From assembly GCA_011391455.1 (NCBI GenBank), contig JAABQN010000067.1, positions 1-9,504 on the forward strand: a DNA stretch of 9,504 bases, in the 5' to 3' direction. Of this stretch, positions 5,534 to 9,504 are shown piece by piece. The notes under the pieces were generated by a model. The model saw only the letters and a list, made by a program, of their open reading frames with translations, was not told the origin of the DNA and made no database searches. The position numbers and the translations under genes were made by a program. Source of the DNA: Nitrospiraceae bacterium (lineage in GTDB: Bacteria; Nitrospirota; Nitrospiria; Nitrospirales; Nitrospiraceae). Numbering within the stretch: the stretch's first letter is position 1; each line of letters opens with the position of its first letter.

Positions 5534-5561
5534 ATAATAGTCCTACATAGAACTAAGTCAA
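5534..5561 (-). promoter_or_regulatory. Sigma70-like promoter for the NmrA-like gene
   Basis: On the minus strand TTGACT (5561-5556) is followed by a 16-base spacer and TATTAT (5539-5534), each one base from consensus. Transcription would start near 5527, giving a leader of about 30 bases before the ATG at 5496. No better promoter is seen upstream of the DUF5069 and pirin genes, so it probably serves all three. Confidence 0.65.
5538..5555. promoter_or_regulatory. Candidate operator palindrome inside the promoter spacer
   Basis: TAGTCC-TACATA-GAACTA is an 18-base imperfect palindrome (seven of nine positions pair) that exactly fills the space between the -35 and -10 hexamers and overlaps the last two bases of the -10. 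A protein bound here would block RNA polymerase. The regulator is not in the window. HxlR- or MerR-type sites often sit in this place, but the assignment is a guess. Confidence 0.4.
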
Positions 5562-5583
5562 GAAGGAAATTTAATGAATAGAG

Positions 5584-5664
5584 GGACAGAACAGACTTCT
5601 TGAAGTAAATCAGCTTCTTGGCACACGCACCTGCCGGTAACTAGGAATGGGGAATCTTCTGTCC
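5584..5664. repeat. 81-bp segment bounded by 8-bp inverted repeats
   Basis: GGACAGAA (5584-5591) and TTCTGTCC (5657-5664) are perfect inverted copies enclosing 65 bases. GGGACAG and CTGTCC boundaries are seen around REP-type elements mobilised by Y1 transposases, so this may be a small non-autonomous element or its remnant. No transposase is present and eight bases is short, so chance is possible. Confidence 0.3.
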
Positions 5665-5683
5665 GTGCCTTTTCTACAGTGGG

Positions 5684-5863
5684 TTGCCGGATGTTTTCGA
5701 CAGGGGAGCTTGTGGAAGGAATAGGAGCGCGGTGCGATCGCCTATGTTTGCGGCCGGCGACCGCACCGATCTGTTAATCCACATTGTTGGTGGAACGAAA
5801 CCGGACGAATCAGGAGTTTCACCGGAAGTGTTCGTGCTCTGGATCGACCGGGCCCAAGAATAA
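5684..5863 (+). pseudogene. Possible small ORF or C-terminal gene remnant
   Basis: An open frame runs from the stop at 5642-5644 to TAA at 5861-5863. Candidate starts are a TTG at 5684 or an ATG at 5744. The 3' part encodes a plausible folded segment (LLIHIVGG at 5771-5794 and VFVLWIDRAQE at the end) with GC-rich third positions. No ribosome site stands at a useful distance from either start, and I recognise no family. It may be the tail of a gene whose front half was lost, a real 39-residue peptide, or chance. It contains the 13-bp stem at 5730-5768. Confidence 0.2.
5730..5768. repeat. 13-bp inverted repeat (hairpin)
   Basis: CGGTGCGATCGCC (5730-5742) pairs with GGCGACCGCACCG (5756-5768) at 12 of 13 positions around a 13-base loop. 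The single mismatch is A opposite C on the plus strand and U opposite G on a minus-strand transcript, where it can pair. No T-tract follows on either side. Confidence 0.7.
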
Positions 5864-5923
5864 CTGGCCCATGTCAAAGCCGTGCCGGTCTTTTTCTATT
5901 TTTTGTCTCCTCCACCATTCTCA

Positions 5924-6034
5924 AAGCTGGCGGGTGACACCGAGTTGTGCTCCGACTGCCCGCAGCGGGGTCCCTACACCGGGCGGGGTGCGAGGACAGT
6001 CGGAGCACAATTCGGTGACAGGACCCACCAGCTT
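5924..6034. repeat. 111-bp foldback element next to the smpB stop codon
   Basis: Arm 5924-5958 is the inverse of arm 5997-6034, apart from three mismatches and a three-base bulge. The inner 24 bases (5935-5958 with 5997-6020) match at 22 positions. The 38-base tip can form two further small stems, CCCG/CGGG (5959-5969) and CACC/GGTG (5977-5990), giving a cloverleaf-like shape. The outer arm ends on the last base of the smpB TGA stop. It resembles REPIN or MITE elements in form. It has no T-tract, so it is not a standard terminator, though it could stabilise or end the smpB transcript. Confidence 0.85.
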
Positions 6035-6510
6035 CACTTTCTCTCTTTCATCGCCCGTTCCACTTCGCGGCTCGCTTCACGCGTCTTGTCGGATTCCCTG
6101 CGGTCATGTTGCTTCTTGCCCTTGGCCAACCCGATTTCGACCTTGGCAAGGCCCCGTTTGGAGAAATAGATGCGGAGCGGGATGATCGTCAGCCCCTGTT
6201 GTTGGGTCTTAACCAGGAGCTTATTGATCTCCTTGCGATGGAGCAGAAGTTTCCTGGTACGGAGCGGCTCATGATTCGAAAGGTTGCCGTGGCTATACGG
6301 GCTGATGTGGCAGTGGTGGAGAAATATTTCGCTCCCCTTCACGCTGGCGTAGCTATCTTGCAGGTTCACGCGCCCATCTCGCAGGGACTTGACCTCCGTG
6401 CCCTGGAGCATGATGCCCGCCTCGAACTTCTCTTCAATGAAATAGTCGTGGTAGGCCTTGCGGTTTGTGGCGACGGCTATTTCGTTCTTCTCTTTTTGTT
6501 GTTGCACCAT
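6034..6510 (-). CDS. smpB: SsrA (tmRNA)-binding protein SmpB
   Basis: A 158-residue SmpB, the partner of tmRNA in trans-translation. It binds tmRNA and delivers it to stalled ribosomes so that the trapped peptide is tagged and released. The N-terminal block ATNRKAYHDYFIEE (14-27), the OB-fold signature GTEVKSLRDGRVNL (37-50), YSHGN (72-76) and KKQHDRRESDKTRE (132-145) are all typical, as is the basic C-terminal tail (140-158) that enters the mRNA channel. The start at 6510 gives the family's normal length; GAGG lies nine bases upstream. An in-frame ATG at 6552 would add 14 non-conserved residues that overlap the inverted repeat and is not favoured. The ssrA gene was not found in this window. 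The gene is divergent from dciA and is followed directly by a foldback element. Confidence 0.97.
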   Translation of the reverse strand: MVQQQKEKNEIAVATNRKAYHDYFIEEKFEAGIMLQGTEVKSLRDGRVNLQDSYASVKGSEIFLHHCHISPYSHGNLSNHEPLRTRKLLLHRKEINKLLVKTQQQGLTIIPLRIYFSKRGLAKVEIGLAKGKKQHDRRESDKTREASREVERAMKERK

Positions 6511-6538
6511 TGAGCTGCCTCGCCACGAAAGTCTCGAC

Positions 6539-6589
6539 GTCATCAAGTCCAAAAGTCTTCAGGTCTTCGGAAACTTTTGACTTGATGAC
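6539..6589. repeat. Inverted repeat between divergent smpB and dciA
   Basis: GTCATCAAGTCCAAAAG (6539-6555) is complementary to CTTTTGACTTGATGAC (6574-6589) with a single bulged base, around an 18-base loop. Related words (GACTTT, CTTCGG, AAGTC) recur up to 6600. It lies in the shared upstream region, so it could be a regulator site for both genes or an intergenic repeat. A terminator would make little sense between divergent genes. Confidence 0.8.
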
Positions 6590-6612
6590 CTTCGGACTTT
6601 CCAACTTGCTTT

Positions 6613-6621
6613 TGCTATGAT
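6613..6621 (+). promoter_or_regulatory. Candidate extended -10 promoter of dciA
   Basis: TGC-TATGAT matches the extended -10 form TGnTATAAT with one difference. It ends six bases before the dciA ATG at 6628, so the transcript would begin at or next to the start codon and be leaderless. That fits the lack of a ribosome site there. There is no good -35 hexamer at 16-18 bases. Confidence 0.35.
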
Positions 6622-6627
6622 GCCGCC

Positions 6628-7107
6628 ATGCGCGGAATCGGCTCCATCGACTCTCTCTCCAGCATCCTCGAAGGGCTGGCTCGTCGCCTGGGTATTGAAT
6701 CCAAGTTGCTCGAAAACCGCATGCGCCGGGACTGGGTCTCCATCGTCGGGGAACCCATCGCCTCGAACACCTGGCCCGACCAGGTTCGCTATAAAAAGCT
6801 CTACCTCCTGGTCCGCAACAGTGTCTGGCTGCACCAACTCACGTTCCTCAAGCCGACGCTTATTCAGAAACTCAACCAGGTAGCCGGTGGGGAATTCGTC
6901 ACCGAGATTGCGTTGCGCGTGGGCGAGATCCCCGCTCGTACAGCGGCCTCTGCCACGACACCTCCACTCGATGACGACGTCACTCTCTCCGAGGTGGAAC
7001 TGGCTGAGACAGCATCCCATGTCTCAGCAATACAAGACCCTGAGCTCCGTCAGCTGTTTACATCGGTGATATCGAGAAATCTTCGTACTCTAACTCCGCC
7101 GGGATAG
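6628..7107 (+). CDS. dciA: DciA/DUF721 replicative helicase loader-like protein
   Basis: A 159-residue DUF721 protein. DciA is the ancestral bacterial protein that helps load the DnaB replicative helicase in lineages lacking DnaC or DnaI. The domain covers about 5-90, with the usual landmarks: an N-terminal helix (LSSILEGLARRLG), the conserved tryptophan in RDWVSIVGEPIASNT (34-48), the strand LYLLVRNSVWLHQL (58-71), and LKPTLIQKLNQ. A polar linker (about 100-130) leads to the final DPELRQLF helix, also typical. No Shine-Dalgarno sequence precedes the only reasonable ATG. It is divergent from smpB and its 3' end overlaps the gene downstream of gyrA by 50 bp. In some bacteria DUF721 genes lie near gyrB/gyrA, which supports the assignment. 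Confidence 0.85.
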   Translation: MRGIGSIDSLSSILEGLARRLGIESKLLENRMRRDWVSIVGEPIASNTWPDQVRYKKLYLLVRNSVWLHQLTFLKPTLIQKLNQVAGGEFVTEIALRVGEIPARTAASATTPPLDDDVTLSEVELAETASHVSAIQDPELRQLFTSVISRNLRTLTPPG

Positions 7108-7666
7108 GATCCGTCACGAGCCCCTTGAAGAGAATGCTCGTGGCATCGGAGGCCACATCGGTCTTGGGCATGGGGCCGAGGCCTCCCTCTTCTTCCTGAT
7201 CCTGCAGCCGATAATACCCCCGCATCACCTGCTCATATTTCCTGACCACCTCGGCGTCTCCGGCCAAATATTTATTCAGCATTTCTGGCTCAGCCCATCC
7301 ATAATCATCGAACACATACACCACCATCTTCCTGTACCAACCGCCCGGATCGCCCGGCGTCGTCGGTTGAACCTTCATCTTGGCAAAATGGTGCGTCAGA
7401 CGACCGACCTTGCGAAGTCGCTTCACCAAGGTTTCAATCCCTTGGTTGGTCGTATCGTGAGGTACGTGCATTGCGACGATGTGGCCGACTTGAGAACCGA
7501 CACTATAGGGGGGAATCGAGCGATCGGGACGACTGAGATACATCCCGCCCCAGATCAGGGTGAAGGACATGACGAGCACGCCAAGCGCCAACTTGACGAC
7601 CATATCCAGGCGCTTCTTCGGCTTGGGTACGGGAAGGGGAGTTGGAGAAGAATCCTGCGCTTGCAT
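7058..7666 (-). CDS. Unrecognised single-pass membrane protein
   Basis: A 202-residue protein I do not recognise. It has a proline-rich N-terminus (8-16), a basic cluster KPKKR (15-19) and one hydrophobic helix at about 23-44 (VVKLALGVLVMSFTLIWGGMYL). By the positive-inside rule the N-terminus is cytoplasmic and residues 45-202 lie outside. The outer part has a mixed alpha/beta look, with HHFAKMKV, WYRKMVVYVFDDYGWAEPEML and an acidic run at 156-160. There are no cysteines and no enzyme motif. The start at 7666 is the Met just before the proline-rich tail; an earlier in-frame Met (7828) would overlap gyrA by over 130 bp. It begins 28 nt after the gyrA stop, so it is probably cotranscribed. Its last 50 bp are shared, on the opposite strand, with the end of dciA. 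Confidence 0.75.
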   Translation of the reverse strand: MQAQDSSPTPLPVPKPKKRLDMVVKLALGVLVMSFTLIWGGMYLSRPDRSIPPYSVGSQVGHIVAMHVPHDTTNQGIETLVKRLRKVGRLTHHFAKMKVQPTTPGDPGGWYRKMVVYVFDDYGWAEPEMLNKYLAGDAEVVRKYEQVMRGYYRLQDQEEEGGLGPMPKTDVASDATSILFKGLVTDPIPAELEYEDFSISPM

Positions 7667-7694
7667 GGAAAACGTATGATCTCGCGCGTATCCG

Positions 7695-9504
7695 TTACCC
7701 GCCGCCTTCCTCGGGGAGCACCTCGGCGCTGTCCGCCAAACGCGCGACAGCCACGACTCGATCGCCCTCTCCCTCAAGATCGAGGATCCGAACCCCCTGG
7801 GTATTCCGACCGATTTCACGGAACTCATCCACCTTGCATCGAAGCACCTTGCCTTGAGCCGCCATCAGCATGATCTCATCGCCGTCTCGGACTTGAAGAA
7901 ATCCGACGGCGAGCCCGTTGCGCTCATTGGTTTTCACGCTGATGATGCCCTTTCCCCCGCGTCCCTGGACGCGATACTCGCTCACCGGTGTGCGTTTTCC
8001 GTAGCCGCCCTCCGTGACCGTGAGGATTTGAGTGGTGGAGTCGGGGGTGATGGTTTCCATGCCGATGACTTCGTTGCCTTCCTCAAGCGTAATACCTCGT
8101 ACCCCGTGCGCCGTACGCCCCATCGGGCGAACGCCGTCTTCTTTAAAGAGGATCGTAATCCCCTTCTTCGTGCCCAACAGAATTTCCCGCTGGCCATCGG
8201 TGAGCTGCACGCCGATGAGACGATCCCCTTTATCCAGCGACAGCGCAATGATGCCACCCTGTCGGGGATTGCCGTAGGCGGAGAGTTCGGTCTTCTTGAT
8301 GATGCCCTGCGCAGTCGCCATCACGATGAACCGGTCTTCGCGGAACTCCTTCACGGGCACCGTCGCGGTAACTTTCTCCTCGCCGGACAGCGCCAGCAGA
8401 TTCACCAGCGCTTTGCCCTTGGCGGCCCGCCCTGCGTCCGGAATCTCATGAACTTTCAGCCAATAGACCTTCCCCGCGTCCGTGAAGAACAGGAGCGACT
8501 CGTGCGTGGTCGCGGTGAACAGAGTCACGACAAAATCCTCGTCCTTGACCCCCATCCCGATCTTGCCCTTGCCACCGCGCCGCTGCGCCCGATACAGGGT
8601 AACCGGGTTGCGCTTGATATAGCCGGCGTGCGAGATCGTGACGACCACTTCTTCGTTCGCGATCATGTCTTCCAGCGTAATCTCTGCTTCTTCTTTCACG
8701 ATCTGTGTGCGGCGCTCGTCTTTATAGGCTTCGCGCACCTCTATCAACTCATCTTTGATGATCGTCCGCACCAGCGCTTCGCTGCTCAGGATCGACTTGA
8801 GACGCTCGATCTGCTTTAAGACCTCTTTATATTCTTCGATGAGTTTGTTGCGCTCCAATTGCGTAAGCCGCTGGAGCCGCATTTCCAAGATGGCATTCGA
8901 CTGAATTTCGCTCAGCGTAAATTCCCGCATCAGGCCGACGCGGGCCTCATCGGGCGATTGCGCGCGCCGGATCAGGGCAATCACCGCATCCAGGTTATCG
9001 AGCGCGATCTTGAGGCCTTCGAGGATATGGGCCCGCTCTTCCGCTTTGCGCAGCTCGAAGGCGGTCCGGCGGACGACGACCTCGCGCCGGTGCTCGATGA
9101 AATGATGCAGGATCTGTTTGAGATTCAGCACTTCCGGACGATTGTTCACCAGCGCCAGCATGATGACCCCGAAGGTCGTCTGGAGTTGCGTGAGCTTATA
9201 GAGATTGTTCAGGGTGATGAGCGGAATTTCCCCGCGCTTCAGTTCGATGACGACGCGGATACCGTCCCGATCGGATTCGTCGCGCAGATCGGAAATCCCT
9301 TTGATCCGTTCGTCCCTGATCAACTCGGCAATCTTTTCGATCAGCTTGGACTTATTGACCTGATAGGGCAGCTCCGTAACAATCAACCGTTCGCGATCCG
9401 TGCGTTCATCGGACTCGACCTTCACTTTCGCGCGCAACGTGAGAAGACCCCGTCCACTTTCGTAAGCGGACTTGATGCCAGACGTTCCATAGATGAATCC
9501 GGCC
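7695..9504 (-). CDS. gyrA: DNA gyrase subunit A (5' end outside window)
   Basis: The C-terminal 602 codons of GyrA, the subunit of DNA gyrase that cuts and rejoins DNA during negative supercoiling. It is recognised from the AGFIYGTSGIKSAYESGRG start, EIPYQVNK-like LPYQVNKSKLIEKIAEL, GISDLRDESDRDGIRVVIE, the coiled-coil stalk, and the QRRGGKG GyrA-box (8565-8585), which separates GyrA from ParC. The C-terminal beta-pinwheel repeats (GYIKR, GKVYWLK, GIIKKT, GITILF, GYGKRT, GKVLR) are complete. The tail after the last blade is short (about 15 residues), without the long acidic tail of E. coli GyrA. The part with the catalytic tyrosine and the quinolone-resistance region lies beyond the right edge. 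The frame stays open to position 9503; the Met-like TTG at 9437 is not the start. Confidence 0.98.
   Translation of the reverse strand, partial: AGFIYGTSGIKSAYESGRGLLTLRAKVKVESDERTDRERLIVTELPYQVNKSKLIEKIAELIRDERIKGISDLRDESDRDGIRVVIELKRGEIPLITLNNLYKLTQLQTTFGVIMLALVNNRPEVLNLKQILHHFIEHRREVVVRRTAFELRKAEERAHILEGLKIALDNLDAVIALIRRAQSPDEARVGLMREFTLSEIQSNAILEMRLQRLTQLERNKLIEEYKEVLKQIERLKSILSSEALVRTIIKDELIEVREAYKDERRTQIVKEEAEITLEDMIANEEVVVTISHAGYIKRNPVTLYRAQRRGGKGKIGMGVKDEDFVVTLFTATTHESLLFFTDAGKVYWLKVHEIPDAGRAAKGKALVNLLALSGEEKVTATVPVKEFREDRFIVMATAQGIIKKTELSAYGNPRQGGIIALSLDKGDRLIGVQLTDGQREILLGTKKGITILFKEDGVRPMGRTAHGVRGITLEEGNEVIGMETITPDSTTQILTVTEGGYGKRTPVSEYRVQGRGGKGIISVKTNERNGLAVGFLQVRDGDEIMLMAAQGKVLRCKVDEFREIGRNTQGVRILDLEGEGDRVVAVARLADSAEVLPEEGGG

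Noticed and set aside
5533..5538. TATAAT on the plus strand as a promoter toward 5560-5900
   Set aside because: No -35 hexamer lies at 16-18 bases upstream and no convincing gene follows. The same bases are better explained by the minus-strand promoter of the NmrA-like gene.
5497..6033. tmRNA (ssrA) gene near smpB
   Set aside because: smpB is often next to ssrA, so this gap was read for a GGGGGC...GGATTCGAC 5' end and an ACC(A)-type 3' acceptor half on both strands; neither is present.
5924..6034. Standard intrinsic terminator of smpB
   Set aside because: The stem is strong, but no T-run follows on either strand and the arms are far longer than in typical terminators.
6559..7020. 153-codon open frame on the minus strand opposite dciA
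   Set aside because: It is a shadow of the DUF721 gene, with no family resemblance, and its start falls inside dciA.
7854..8819. 321-codon open frame on the plus strand opposite gyrA
   Set aside because: It lies wholly antisense to strongly conserved GyrA sequence, its translation is low-complexity with many H, R and D residues, and it has no recognisable domain. It is a by-product of GC-rich codon bias.

Overview
The window looks like chromosomal DNA of a moderately GC-rich, Gram-negative-type bacterium. The best guess is Nitrospirota, close to Nitrospira. This rests on the general look of the proteins and on intergenic words (a CTGGCGGG-A-TTTTT-CAGC end, a GCTGCGGCCTTGC/CCTTTTTGAG module, CGTGAAA heptamers) that I recall from Nitrospira genomes. 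I could not check it against a database. The genes are housekeeping or stress-type, and no phage, plasmid, CRISPR or intact transposase gene is visible.

Layout. Positions 1-268 are non-coding and hold degenerate repeat pieces. From 269 to 5496 all eight genes lie on the minus strand. In transcription order (right to left) they are: an NmrA-like NAD(P)-binding protein, a DUF5069 protein, a pirin, a 303-bp gap filled by a repeat, a FrnE-type DsbA oxidoreductase, two small VOC (glyoxalase/extradiol-fold) proteins, a double CDGSH iron-sulfur protein, and a HAD-family phosphatase. The first three genes are spaced by 39 and 48 nt behind one strong sigma70-like promoter (5534-5561), which carries a palindrome in its spacer. 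The next four are tightly packed: one TAATG overlap, a 90-nt spacer holding a heptamer array, and a 20-nt gap. The HAD gene follows after 61 nt. Together they suggest a redox, quinone or electrophile stress locus; that function is inferred.

Positions 5497-6033 form a 537-bp stretch with no confident gene. It contains the promoter, an 81-bp segment bounded by 8-bp inverted repeats, a possible gene remnant with a hairpin, and a 111-bp foldback element that abuts the smpB stop codon.

Positions 6034-9504 are information-processing genes. smpB (trans-translation, minus) is divergent from a dciA/DUF721 helicase-loader gene (plus), with an inverted repeat between them. dciA converges with, and overlaps by 50 bp, an unrecognised single-pass membrane protein gene. 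That gene lies 28 nt downstream of gyrA, whose 5' end runs off the right edge.

No clearly new defence or mobile system was found. The most interesting material is non-coding: several distinct foldback or repeat elements fitted against stop codons or a ribosome binding site, a heptamer array, and the promoter palindrome.
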